From positions 46,713 to 110,712 of the forward strand of contig JARLHL010000047.1 of assembly GCA_031292275.1 (NCBI GenBank): a DNA stretch of 64,000 nucleotides. The letters run 5' to 3'. The notes beneath the pieces were generated by a model that ran no database searches, had not been told where the DNA came from, and saw only the letters and a list, made by a program, of their open reading frames with translations. Source of the stretch: Desulfocapsaceae bacterium (lineage in GTDB: Bacteria; Desulfobacterota; Desulfobulbia; Desulfobulbales; Desulfocapsaceae). Positions 42,430 through 50,910 of the stretch are shown here, piece by piece. The first letter of the stretch is position 1. The number at the start of each line of letters is the position of its first letter. Position numbers and translations under genes: made by a program.

Positions 42430-43701
42430 ATGATGAAAAGAAGATTCAGAGTCTTGTCATGGTTCAGCCTGGCAGCGACGATGGTATTTGGATTTCTGGG
42501 ATCGCTTGCAGCAGAGCCCCAGGACGGTGGATCGGCGGTGATTCAGAACCAGCAGCCGGCCGTAGCCCAGCCTGCAATATCGTCGGCCGCCCTGACCATC
42601 AACATTGATAAGACTACGCTTTCGAATGGCGGCAGCATTAAAGTGACCGGGACGGCGCCGGCGGGCAAGCCCGTCTACCTGGAGGTCTGGGCCAAAGACC
42701 ATTCGGTGCGCTCCAACCTCTTCGACAACAAGCGGGATAAGGAAACGGGAGTGATTCCGTATATCTTTTATATAACGAAGGATATGCCAGCCTATTACAA
42801 GATTTTCGTCCCGAAAGAGATGCAGACGAAGATTGATGCGGTAAAAAAAGAGGGCAAGAAATGGAGTTATTCCGCCCTGCTCAAGGATCTTGGCGCGGAT
42901 GCGGCCTATTCAGTTCCCGCCAAGGCCGCAATTGATCGCTACAAGGCCAGCCTGATGGCAAGTGTTATCGGCAGCCGCGGAGATATCCTTCCTGGTATGG
43001 ACGAGAAGGAAAACCGGAAGCGGTCGATGCAACTGGTTAAGTCTCGGTTTCGGAGTATTGACAAGGTCGTCAGTGCGGCAGTCGATGTCCGGCCCGACGG
43101 CAGCTTTAGTGCCGACATCAAAATTCGCGAAGGTCTCGCCCCGGGCAAATACAATATCGTTGCAGTGGCCGGCAGTGATGTCAGAAGCACCCCGGCTGTT
43201 TTTGAGAACACCATCAGCTTTCCCACCGTCTATTTGGAAAATGCCGGGACCAGCATGAATCTCATCTATCCCTTTGTGCTCAGTCTTGTCGTCGCAATCT
43301 TCGGTGTCCTGATGGGGGCGGGGGGCGGGTTTATAATGAATCCTCTGCTTTTGACTTTGTTCCCGGTTCTCCCCCATACCATTGTTGCCGGTACTGTCAC
43401 GCCTACCGTACTCTTCTCCCAGGGCAGTGGTATCTATAATTATTCAAAGATAAAATTCATCAGCTGGAAGCTTGGTGTTGGTATCGGTTGCGCCATGCTC
43501 CTGGGCGGATTCATCGGTCCAAAATTGACCGAGCTGATCACCCTGGATCAGTTCAAGTTTGCCTTCGGCTGGATTCTTCTGGTTCTGGCCGGCCTGATGT
43601 TCTGGCAGACCACGCCCGGCTATATTGAGAAGAACAAGAAAGAGCAGGCTATTTTAAAGGAATTCAAGAAACGCGCCGAGGCATCAGCCAAAGGGAAATG
43701 A
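42430..43701 (+). CDS. TSUP half-permease with large N-terminal extracytoplasmic domain
   Basis: 423 residues; AAAGGAGATGAA precedes the ATG. A signal peptide (WFSLAATMVFGFLGSLAAEP) is followed by about 230 extracytoplasmic residues. These start with an Ig-like segment (IDKTTLSNGGSIKVTGTAPA-GKPVYLEVW) and end in another beta-rich part (VDVRPDGSFSADIKIREGLA-PGKYNIVAVAG). About four membrane helices follow, with the TSUP glycine motif (AIFGVLMGAGGGFIMNPLLL) and FIGPKLTELI. This is only one of the two repeats that make a normal eight-helix TSUP permease; the next gene, 21 bases on, supplies the other. Probably exports or imports an anionic (sulfur?) compound linked to the oxidoreductase. Confidence 0.85.
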   Translation: MMKRRFRVLSWFSLAATMVFGFLGSLAAEPQDGGSAVIQNQQPAVAQPAISSAALTINIDKTTLSNGGSIKVTGTAPAGKPVYLEVWAKDHSVRSNLFDNKRDKETGVIPYIFYITKDMPAYYKIFVPKEMQTKIDAVKKEGKKWSYSALLKDLGADAAYSVPAKAAIDRYKASLMASVIGSRGDILPGMDEKENRKRSMQLVKSRFRSIDKVVSAAVDVRPDGSFSADIKIREGLAPGKYNIVAVAGSDVRSTPAVFENTISFPTVYLENAGTSMNLIYPFVLSLVVAIFGVLMGAGGGFIMNPLLLTLFPVLPHTIVAGTVTPTVLFSQGSGIYNYSKIKFISWKLGVGIGCAMLLGGFIGPKLTELITLDQFKFAFGWILLVLAGLMFWQTTPGYIEKNKKEQAILKEFKKRAEASAKGK

Positions 43702-43722
43702 GGAAGACAAGGAGATAATGCT

Positions 43723-44112
43723 ATGAAAGTAGAATTTTGGGGCCAGGAGTTTCAGGTCAATATGGTGGTTGGCTGTATCGGTGGGTTCCTCATCGCCATT
43801 ATGTCGTCGATGTTCGGCTTTGGCGGTGGCCCGTTCATGGTGCCGCTGATGACGGTTTTCCTGCGGCTGCCGATGTATCTTGTAGTCGGAAGCTCCTTGC
43901 TGGCCATCTTTTTCAATACCTCAATCAGCACAATGCGTCACTACCAGTTCGGAAATTTCGACCTGGTATTTTTCCTTGCCATGTTTCCGGCGGCCCTCTT
44001 GGGTGGCTATATCGGTCCGCAGATTGCCAAACGGGTAAGCCCTATGGTTGTCAAGCGCATTGCCTGCGTCGGCCTGAGCCTTCTGGCGTTAAACCTGCTG
44101 GGCGTGTATTAA
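43723..44112 (+). CDS. TSUP half-permease, second half
   Basis: 129 residues, about four membrane helices, with the second TSUP glycine motif (MSSMFGFGGGPFMVPLMTVF) and MRHYQFGNFDL ... LLGGYIGPQIAKRV. It has its own ribosome site (AAGGAGATAAT) 21 bases after the preceding gene and starts with a short amphipathic lead (MKVEFWGQEFQVN). The two products should pair to form one complete TSUP transporter. Base composition matches the neighbours, and both frames look intact, so this is a split gene rather than a frameshift. Confidence 0.85.
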   Translation: MKVEFWGQEFQVNMVVGCIGGFLIAIMSSMFGFGGGPFMVPLMTVFLRLPMYLVVGSSLLAIFFNTSISTMRHYQFGNFDLVFFLAMFPAALLGGYIGPQIAKRVSPMVVKRIACVGLSLLALNLLGVY

Positions 44113-44183
44113 TAATTGAGAGATATCAACAACAGGGGGGGAATGCAAACGGGCAAGTGGCATCCCTTCCCTGTTACGTTTTG

Positions 44184-44209
44184 GGCCGGATCTGCCGGCC
44201 TTGACTTTT
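44184..44209 (+). terminator. Candidate terminator after the split TSUP genes
   Basis: GGCCGG-ATCTG-CCGGCC (44184-44200) is followed by TTGACTTTT. It lies between the convergent TSUP and TRAP genes. The stem is short and the T-run interrupted. Confidence 0.5.
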
Positions 44210-44217
44210 CTAAAGCA

Positions 44218-45483
44218 TCATCCCCAGAGCCGGACGAAAATAAGGCTCAGCCACGGCAGATAGGTGATCAGCATCAGGGTGAGAAAGAGCAGCCCCAGAA
44301 AGGGAAGCGATGCCCGGTATAACTCGACAATCGGCCTTTCAAAGCGATAGGAGGCCATGAAGAGGTCGAGGCCCAGCGGCGGGGAGTTATAGCCTATCTG
44401 CAGGTTGGTCAGGAAAATAATGCCCAGATGAATGGGGTCTATCCCGTACCCTTTGGCGATCGGGAGGATAAGGGGAAGGACCAGCACCAGGGCCGAGAAG
44501 ATATCGAGTATGCAGCCGACCATGAGCAGAAAGACATTCAACAGTAGCAGGAAGGTGTATTTGTCGGTGATGTGATTCCTGATGAAATGAAAGAGATGGA
44601 CCGGGACCTCCTGGTCGATCAGGTAGTTGGTGGTTCCCCTGGATGCCGCCAGGACCATCAAGATGCCCCCGAAAAACATCATGGACTTTCCCATTATCCC
44701 AGGAAGCCTGCGGAGCGGGATATCCTTATAGACGAAGGTTTCGACCACCAGGACATAGAGCGCCGTCACTGCGGCAGCCTCGCTCGGCAGGAGAATTCCT
44801 CCGTAGATGCCGCCCAGAACGATAAACGGCAGCGGGATTTCCCATCCGGCCTCCCGTATCCCGGCGAGGATCTCTTTGAGGGGATACCGCACCGGTGCTT
44901 CACGCCTAGCCGGACTTTTATAAATGGAATAGGCGATCAACAGCGCCATCATCAGCAGGCCGGGCAGGATGCCGGCCAGAAAGAGATGATCTATCCGCGA
45001 TTCGGAGATGACCCCATAGAGGATCAGCGGCAGGCTGGGCGGAAAGAGCAGGCCCAGGCTCCCCGATGAGGTCAGCAGTCCAAGGGAAAACCGGTCGGGA
45101 TAGCCGTCCTTGAGCATGGCCGGCAGCAGCAGGCCGCCCATGGCGACTATGGTCACTCCCGAGGCGCCGGTAAAGGCGGTGAAGACCGCGCAGACGATTA
45201 GGGAAATGACGGCCAGCCCGCCCGGCAGCCAGCCGAACAGCAGGCGGGAAAGATTGAGCATCCGCCCTGGCGTGCCGCTCTCCGAAAGCAGGGTTCCTGC
45301 GAAGATGAAGAGCGGCAGCGAGAGCAGCAATGGGGTATCCGCCAGCCGGGACATTTCAATGATGATCACCGACAGATCGATGCCTACGGCATGGAAAGAG
45401 AGCAGCGCCAGTGCGGAGATAACGATGAAAAGAGGGGCTCCCAGCAGTGCCGGAAGAGCGGCTATCAGCTTGAGGATGCTCAT
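44218..45483 (-). CDS. dctM: TRAP transporter large permease (DctM family)
   Basis: 421 residues from the ATG at 45483 (MSILKLIAALPALLGAPLFI), which overlaps the dctQ stop as ATGA; a longer frame runs antisense-like through dctQ and is rejected. About twelve hydrophobic segments with DctM landmarks (LFIFAGTLLSESGTPGRML, FTAFTGASGVTIVAMGGLLL-PAML, SSGSLGLLFPPSLPLILYGV). It forms the ion-coupled channel of a TRAP transporter with DctQ. In TatT-associated systems the substrate is usually unknown. Confidence 0.92.
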   Translation of the reverse strand: MSILKLIAALPALLGAPLFIVISALALLSFHAVGIDLSVIIIEMSRLADTPLLLSLPLFIFAGTLLSESGTPGRMLNLSRLLFGWLPGGLAVISLIVCAVFTAFTGASGVTIVAMGGLLLPAMLKDGYPDRFSLGLLTSSGSLGLLFPPSLPLILYGVISESRIDHLFLAGILPGLLMMALLIAYSIYKSPARREAPVRYPLKEILAGIREAGWEIPLPFIVLGGIYGGILLPSEAAAVTALYVLVVETFVYKDIPLRRLPGIMGKSMMFFGGILMVLAASRGTTNYLIDQEVPVHLFHFIRNHITDKYTFLLLLNVFLLMVGCILDIFSALVLVLPLILPIAKGYGIDPIHLGIIFLTNLQIGYNSPPLGLDLFMASYRFERPIVELYRASLPFLGLLFLTLMLITYLPWLSLIFVRLWG

Positions 45484-46004
45484 GGCCGAGGCTTTCCGGG
45501 ATTTTTTTGCAGGGAAAAGATCGTTGTCAGTGCCGTCATGCTCGCTATCAGGAAGCGAAGGCTTATCAGGGCAAAGGCGATGGGGAAGATCACATTCCAG
45601 ACCCAGGACGGAGTAGAGAAAAGCTTCGTTGTGCCGAATTGCATTTCGCTGCGGATAAAGAGCCAGGCCGCCCAGGTCAGAAATCCCGCGACCACGGCGG
45701 AGAAGAGATTGGTTGCCGCGCGCAGCCAGAGCTGCAGAGACCCAGGAACAAGAAATCCGATTATATCCATGGAGATATGCTTTCCAACCGAGGTGGCCCT
45801 GGCGGCGCCTAACAGGCCGCTCCACAGCACCAGATAACGCAGGAGCGGATCAGCCCAGGTGAGGCCGCCCGAAAAGAGGCTTCGGAGCAGGATCTGGACA
45901 CAGGCCAGCAGGATCATCACCAGAAGAAAGCCGCCGAGCATGATCTCCTCCGCTCTGGACAGCAGCGAGAAAAGGCCGTCTCCCGGTTTGGAAGCAGGCG
46001 TCAT
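45480..46004 (-). CDS. dctQ: TRAP transporter small permease (DctQ family)
   Basis: 174 residues, four membrane helices (IMLGGFLLVMILLACVQILL; LLRYLVLWSGLLGAARAT; FSAVVAGFLTWAAWLF; VIFPIAFALISLRFLIAS) and the family segments WADPLLRYLVLWSGLLGA and KHISMDI. It partners DctM. Overlaps dctP by four bases and dctM by four bases. Confidence 0.9.
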   Translation of the reverse strand: MTPASKPGDGLFSLLSRAEEIMLGGFLLVMILLACVQILLRSLFSGGLTWADPLLRYLVLWSGLLGAARATSVGKHISMDIIGFLVPGSLQLWLRAATNLFSAVVAGFLTWAAWLFIRSEMQFGTTKLFSTPSWVWNVIFPIAFALISLRFLIASMTALTTIFSLQKNPGKPRP

Positions 46005-47056
46005 CGGGAGGCGTCAGGTTGCGTTTTTCGATAATCTTCCAGCGCCTTGGCTGCAATGTTGTAGGCCTCTGGAGAAAATGCGCTGCCGCGGAGCTGCTCT
46101 ACGGTTTTCTCTCTTTCTTCCCGGAGCTCATCGACAATCCCCGGATCGGCCGCAACAAAGGTGACGCCGTTCTGCTCCAGGACCTGCCTCGACTCCTCGT
46201 TGCTCTTCCGGGTATCCGCCAGGAGGGTGGAAAAATGCCTGTCTGCCGCGGAATGGATGAGCGCAGCGTAATTTTCAGGCAGCTTGGCAAAGGTCTTTCT
46301 GTCCAGCAGGAAGGCGCCGTAGGCGTAGCCGAAGGGGATGTCGGTGATATACCGTGCCTTGGTGTACCATTGCAGGACAATGGAGCCGTAGAGAGAGTTG
46401 AAGACCGTATCCACCAGCCCTGTCTGCAGTGAGGAGAGGACATCGGGGATGGAGAGCGGGATGGGTGTGATGCCGAGCTTAGCCAGGAAGGTTCCTGTTA
46501 TCGGATCTCCCGATGGCGCCCAACTTTTGCCTTTCTTCAGGTCGGCCATCGAGGCGACAGGCTGGGTCGACATGGTATAGATGAAGCCGACCTCGGTCAT
46601 GGCGATGAATTCCAGGCCTTGCTCCTTGAATTTGTTTTTAAAATACGGGATCAGGCTGTTGCGGACCGTGTCGACCTCATCATAGGAGCCAAAGAGGAAG
46701 GGGATGGCCAGCACCCGGAAATCCGGGACCACATCGGCGATTCCCGTCATGGTGAAGCCGCCTCCGTTCAGCTGGCCGACGCGCATCTTTCTGTACATGG
46801 CCTGGTCGTCCCCCATGATCCCGCCGGGATAGAGCTTGAACTGGATCTCGTCGCCGCTCTTATCGGAGACTTCCTTGGCGAAATCCTGAAACTGTTTCAC
46901 CCAGACTGAACCGTCCGGGGCTAAAGTTGCCACCTTGAAGATGTATTTGGCTGCGGGTTGTGCCCATCCGGAAGTGCAGGGGGCCGCCAGCAGAGCGATA
47001 AAAAGTGAAAGTGCGAGGAGCCGGAAACCGGGCCATCCGCTATTGTTGGTTGTCAT
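46001..47056 (-). CDS. dctP: TRAP transporter substrate-binding protein (DctP family, TatT-associated)
   Basis: 351 residues from the ATG at 47056 (GAGGAAC 6 bases upstream). The start is inside the last codons of the preceding lipoprotein gene. A signal peptide (LALSLFIALLAAPCTSGWAQ) precedes the mature domain, which has IFKVATLAPDGSVWVKQFQD, FKLYPGGIMGDDQAMYRKMR, and VGFIYTMSTQPVASMADLKK followed by GKSWAPSGDP. The usual TRAP arginine that clamps a carboxylate sits where the sequence reads KSWAPSG; a Trp-rich variant here suggests an unusual ligand. Binds substrate in the periplasm for DctQM. Confidence 0.88.
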   Translation of the reverse strand: MTTNNSGWPGFRLLALSLFIALLAAPCTSGWAQPAAKYIFKVATLAPDGSVWVKQFQDFAKEVSDKSGDEIQFKLYPGGIMGDDQAMYRKMRVGQLNGGGFTMTGIADVVPDFRVLAIPFLFGSYDEVDTVRNSLIPYFKNKFKEQGLEFIAMTEVGFIYTMSTQPVASMADLKKGKSWAPSGDPITGTFLAKLGITPIPLSIPDVLSSLQTGLVDTVFNSLYGSIVLQWYTKARYITDIPFGYAYGAFLLDRKTFAKLPENYAALIHSAADRHFSTLLADTRKSNEESRQVLEQNGVTFVAADPGIVDELREEREKTVEQLRGSAFSPEAYNIAAKALEDYRKTQPDASR

Positions 47057-47945
47057 TGGGAAGTTCCTCTTCGGCAAAGGGGGCATCAGCCAGAAGTCTT
47101 TTTGCCTTTCGTTTGGCAATTTGATTGCTGAGCGCATTATCCTTAGAATTATTTAACGGGAAGTCAACCACTTCCTTTAAGAGCCCGTCGAAGAGGGCCT
47201 TGTCCCTGACCTGCCTGGCATAGGTGTCGGCATAGGTCGTCTGAACAAGCAGGAAGGAGCGTTGAGAGATGGCCAGGGCCTTTTCGAACTCTATCCGGCT
47301 CAGATCCGGTCTGCCACCGAACATCTGGGGCTTGGCGGCATAATAAGCCCCGAGAAAAAGGTGGACACCACCCTGCTGATAGGTGTCGTCGAGTTCTTCC
47401 AGCCTGAGCATGATTCTTTCGACCTTGACCGAATCGGCAATAGATGCGGGGGATCCGTGCTGCGTCCTGATCCAGGTGGTCCAGGCCATTGCCCCCCAGA
47501 AGACGTCCGGGACGTCGGATTTTCCCAATCTCGCAAGAGCCTTGTCAAAATCATCCAGCGAATCCTTGGGAGCGAGGGGCAGATTGCGCGCAGTGAGCAG
47601 AGCGGTGCCGTAGAGCCTGGCCTTGTCGGCCAGGGCCTGAATCCTCTCCTCGCCGGCCCCGCATTCCGTCATGGCCGCCACATAGGCACTGTAGGATTTG
47701 GCCCCCATGGCAAGAAGGGCGGAATTGTCCTGATCGGCAGCGATCATGCTGTCGATCATCAGCAAATAGGATGGCGCACCCTGGCAGACCAGATCCACAT
47801 CGGTCTGCTTCTGCAGATTGTCGACAGTCGGGGCCATCATTCCGGTCATGATGGAGGAACAGGAGGTGAGGGCAAGCAGCAATGCAAGAGACAGGACAAT
47901 TCTGGCTGGCTGTCCGAGCTGCAGTGTAGTCTTTCTCTGATACAT
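47040..47945 (-). CDS. tatT: TatT-type TRAP-associated lipoprotein
   Basis: 301 residues from the ATG at 47945 (AAGGA 8 bases upstream). A lipoprotein signal (IVLSLALLLALTSCSS, lipobox LTSC) precedes an all-helical TPR-like domain (APSYLLMIDSMIAADQDNSA ... GGVHLFLGAYYAAKPQMFGG). This matches the TatT component of TPAT systems, in which a trimeric lipoprotein docks DctP at the membrane and forms a tunnel for hydrophobic ligands. It is first in the tatT-dctP-dctQ-dctM operon, with a good sigma-70 promoter 54 bases upstream. Confidence 0.88.
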   Translation of the reverse strand: MYQRKTTLQLGQPARIVLSLALLLALTSCSSIMTGMMAPTVDNLQKQTDVDLVCQGAPSYLLMIDSMIAADQDNSALLAMGAKSYSAYVAAMTECGAGEERIQALADKARLYGTALLTARNLPLAPKDSLDDFDKALARLGKSDVPDVFWGAMAWTTWIRTQHGSPASIADSVKVERIMLRLEELDDTYQQGGVHLFLGAYYAAKPQMFGGRPDLSRIEFEKALAISQRSFLLVQTTYADTYARQVRDKALFDGLLKEVVDFPLNNSKDNALSNQIAKRKAKRLLADAPFAEEELPNDNQQ

Positions 47946-48005
47946 GTGACGAGTCCTTGCAGGAAGGTTGAGGAAACGCGAAATACATCCGCAAAATTCC
48001 GCTAC

Positions 48006-48035
48006 AGTATACTTGCAGGATGTCGGTGAAGTCAA
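48006..48035 (-). promoter_or_regulatory. Sigma-70 promoter of the TRAP operon
   Basis: On the minus strand TTGACT (48035-48030) and TATACT (48011-48006) are 18 bases apart. Transcription would begin near 47999, about 54 bases before the tatT start. Each box has one mismatch to consensus. Confidence 0.75.
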
Positions 48036-48124
48036 CAGAACCTTGTTCTCAAGCACCGGCAAGGGTCCGGATCGAAAAGGGGACAGACGGCAGGGGTTTG
48101 CTCCGGGCATCTCCGGCGGGCCTG

Positions 48125-49582
48125 CTATTTTCGCTGTCTTCGGTGTTTGACAGGCAGGATCTTCAGTTGCTCTCGATATTTGGCCACGGTCCGGCGAGCG
48201 ATATCGATATTGTTTTCAGCAAGTTTCTGGGAGATGGCATGGTCGCTCAGGGGCTTGTTCTTGTCCTCTTCCATGATCATTTTCTTGATCCTGGTCCTGA
48301 TGGATTCGGATGCCAGCGCCTCCCCGCCTTGTCGAGGGATAGCCGTGGAGAAAAAATATTTCAGCTCATAAATCCCCTGCGGCGTGTGGGCATATTTGTT
48401 GGATGTAACCCGGCTGATGGTGGATTCGTGCATTTCGATATCCTCAGCCACATCCCGGAGGATCAGCGGCTTCAGATATTTGGGGCCGAATTCGAAGAAG
48501 TCGTGCTGGAATTTGAGCAGGCTCTCCATGACCCTGTAGATGGTCCGCTGACGCTGGTGAACAGATTTAATGAACCATTCTGCATTCTTAAGTTTGTCTG
48601 CTACATAATTCCGGGATTCCTTGGGCAGGGGCGCGGTGCTTTTCAGGAGATCCAGATAATAGGAGGACAGTTTCAGCTTCGGCAGATCGTCGTCGTTCAA
48701 ACGAATAATATACTCGTTATCAGCCTTCAGGACATAGACATCGGGGACAATATAGTTTGTCTGCCCTTCCGAGTAGGGCAGCCCGGGATAGGGAGTCAGC
48801 TCCGAGACAATGAAATCAATGGCATTCTGGATTTCAGATTTTTTTCGGCCCGTGGCCCTGATGAGGGCTTTGTAGTTCTTTGTCTCCAGCAGGGAGAGAT
48901 GATTCTTTACGATCTCGGCGGCCAGCGAGCGTCCCTGGCCAAGCCGCTCAAGCTGGAGATAGAGGGATTCGCTGACGTCCCTGGCGGCTATTCCCGACGG
49001 GTCCAGATCCTGTACGACCTCGAGGATGTATTCCGCCGTATCCCGATCGCAATCGCTCTTCTCCATGATTTCTTCGATGTCCGTCTCGAGAAAACCGTAT
49101 CTGTTCAGATTGCCGGCGATAAAGTAGGCGATCTCTTTTTCGGTGTCATCGAGGTCGGAGTGGGCAAGCTGCCATTTGAGGTAGGCGTCGAGGCCGGGCT
49201 TTTCCGAGATGAAGTCAAACTGCGAAGGGGCATCTGCGGGGGGAGTCTCGTGGGCAAAGGAAAAATTGCTGTCGAAGTTGTTGGCGTAATCAGCCCAGTT
49301 TATTTCGGTAATGTTGTCGGTGGTGGAAATACGTTCAGTAAAATCCTTTTCTCCCTGCTCCCAGGCGCTGCTCTCCACAGTGGACGACAGACTTTGCGGA
49401 TGTTCACTGACCTCGAAAGGCGGCAAATCCTCCTCAAGGGCAGGATTCTGCTCGATTTCTGCCTGAAGAGCATCGGTGAGCTCAAGCCGGTTCAGCTGCA
49501 GCAGTTTGATGGCCTGCCGCAACTGCGGAGTCATCACCAATTTCTGAGCAAGCTTGAGCTGTTGTCGTAATTCAAGAGTCAT
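48125..49582 (-). CDS. rpoN: RNA polymerase sigma-54 factor
   Basis: 485 residues. Region I is Gln/Leu-rich (LRQQLKLAQKLVMTPQLRQA then IKLLQLNRLELTDAL). An acidic region II, core-binding region III and DNA-binding helix-turn-helix (DVAEDIEMHESTISRVTSNK) follow, then the RpoN box ARRTVAKYRE near the C-terminus. It directs transcription from -24/-12 promoters and needs NtrC-type activators such as the one at 33.5 kb. It lies 5 bases downstream of lptB, the common proteobacterial order. Confidence 0.96.
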   Translation of the reverse strand: MTLELRQQLKLAQKLVMTPQLRQAIKLLQLNRLELTDALQAEIEQNPALEEDLPPFEVSEHPQSLSSTVESSAWEQGEKDFTERISTTDNITEINWADYANNFDSNFSFAHETPPADAPSQFDFISEKPGLDAYLKWQLAHSDLDDTEKEIAYFIAGNLNRYGFLETDIEEIMEKSDCDRDTAEYILEVVQDLDPSGIAARDVSESLYLQLERLGQGRSLAAEIVKNHLSLLETKNYKALIRATGRKKSEIQNAIDFIVSELTPYPGLPYSEGQTNYIVPDVYVLKADNEYIIRLNDDDLPKLKLSSYYLDLLKSTAPLPKESRNYVADKLKNAEWFIKSVHQRQRTIYRVMESLLKFQHDFFEFGPKYLKPLILRDVAEDIEMHESTISRVTSNKYAHTPQGIYELKYFFSTAIPRQGGEALASESIRTRIKKMIMEEDKNKPLSDHAISQKLAENNIDIARRTVAKYREQLKILPVKHRRQRK

Positions 49583-49587
49583 AGCGT

Positions 49588-50310
49588 TTACATGCTGAAA
49601 TTTTCACCAAGATAAAGCTTTCTCGCCACTTCACTTTCAATTATATCACCGGCGACGCCGCTTGTTAATATCTGTCCCGCATTCATTATATAGGCAAAAT
49701 CACAGACCTGCAGGGTCTCTCTAACATTGTGGTCGGAAATGAGAACGCCCAGGCCCCGACTCTTCAGGTTCAGAATGATCTTCTGCAACTCGATCACCGC
49801 CAGAGGATCGATACCTGCAAAGGGTTCGTCCAGCAGGATAAATCGGGGTCTGGTGGCCAGCGCCCGCATGATCTCCACCCTTCTGCGTTCCCCGCCGGAG
49901 AGCGCATGTCCCCGGTTGCTGCGGAGATATTCAATCTTCAGATCCGCCATGAGCTCGTTTATCCGGTTGGTGATCTCTTGATTGGAGAGTCCCAGCGGCT
50001 CAAGGACTATACGGATGTTTTCTTCAACCGTCAGCTTCTTGAATACCGACGGTTCCTGGGCCAGATAGGAGATCCCCTTCAAGGCCCTTTTATGAATCGG
50101 GAGTTCGGTTATGTCTTCGCCGTCCAGGACAATTGCCCCGGAACTCGGCCGAATGAAACCGGCGATAGAGTAGAAGGAGGTTGTCTTACCGGCACCGTTG
50201 GGTCCCAGAAGGCCCACGACCAGACCGGTGTTGACCTGGATGCTGATCCCGTTCATCACCGTCCTGCTACCGTACCGTTTGACAATATCACGCGTTTCAA
50301 GAAGTGACAT
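49588..50310 (-). CDS. lptB: LPS export ABC transporter ATP-binding protein
   Basis: 240 residues. Walker A GPNGAGKTT, Q-loop in AGFIRPSSGAI region, signature LSGGERRR, Walker B FILLDEPFAGIDP and H-loop DHNVRET. Highly typical LptB. Powers extraction of lipopolysaccharide from the inner membrane with LptFG and LptC, which are not in this window. Between lptA and rpoN. Confidence 0.95.
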   Translation of the reverse strand: MSLLETRDIVKRYGSRTVMNGISIQVNTGLVVGLLGPNGAGKTTSFYSIAGFIRPSSGAIVLDGEDITELPIHKRALKGISYLAQEPSVFKKLTVEENIRIVLEPLGLSNQEITNRINELMADLKIEYLRSNRGHALSGGERRRVEIMRALATRPRFILLDEPFAGIDPLAVIELQKIILNLKSRGLGVLISDHNVRETLQVCDFAYIMNAGQILTSGVAGDIIESEVARKLYLGENFSM

Positions 50311-50361
50311 TTAAATAAAACGTTTCCGTAGTTGAATAATCTGCACGTGCAATAATTCCTC

Positions 50362-50910
50362 TTATTGCTGTATGGTCATATTGACCCGCGAAGGCTTGCC
50401 CTTGTTCTCCGATGTGTTGCGGAGGGTAGCCTCGGGGCGTCCGCCTTCAACCTCAGAGCGACCCTGGTCGATGTAATAGATTATCTTGTCGCCGCTGACC
50501 ATGTTCTGCCCCTGCCAGGCCTTGGCCCTGCCGGTGAGGATGACCTGCCGGACCTTCTTCAGATAGACCATGTTCTGCGATGAGCCCAGCCAGTCGTCCT
50601 TGGAGACCTCGACATTGCCGTCGCAGGTGAGTTTTTCCACCTGCTGGCTTTTATTTTCTGCGGGTCCTGTTATTTTTTCCGCCTGCGAATAGTATACCGT
50701 CATCTCGTCGCAGCGGATCCGGACATTACCCTGTCTGGCGTCGACATCGCCCGAGAACTGGACGGTATTGTTCTTTTCGACCGACAGCATGCGGTTTGCC
50801 TCGACCTGGATGGGGAGGTCTTCGGCCGCGCCCCCCTGACGAATCACCAGAAACAGGGATAGTATAGCGGAAAACGATATGATTGAAAATATGAACAACC
50901 GGCGATTCAT
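50362..50910 (-). CDS. lptA: LPS transport periplasmic protein LptA
   Basis: 182 residues from the ATG at 50910 (GGAGATC upstream). A signal peptide (FIFSIISFSAILSLFLVIRQ-GGAA) is followed by the beta-jellyroll (LPIQVEANRMLSVEKNNTVQ-FSGDVDARQGNVRIRCDEMT; ILTGRAKAWQGQNMVSGDKI). Forms the periplasmic bridge of the Lpt machine. lptC, normally just upstream, is absent: the upstream region diverges to argB. Confidence 0.92.
   Translation of the reverse strand: MNRRLFIFSIISFSAILSLFLVIRQGGAAEDLPIQVEANRMLSVEKNNTVQFSGDVDARQGNVRIRCDEMTVYYSQAEKITGPAENKSQQVEKLTCDGNVEVSKDDWLGSSQNMVYLKKVRQVILTGRAKAWQGQNMVSGDKIIYYIDQGRSEVEGGRPEATLRNTSENKGKPSRVNMTIQQ

Noticed and set aside
45484..45825. N-terminal extension of dctM by 114 codons
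   Set aside because: It overlaps dctQ completely; the ATG at 45483 gives the normal DctM start and an ATGA overlap.
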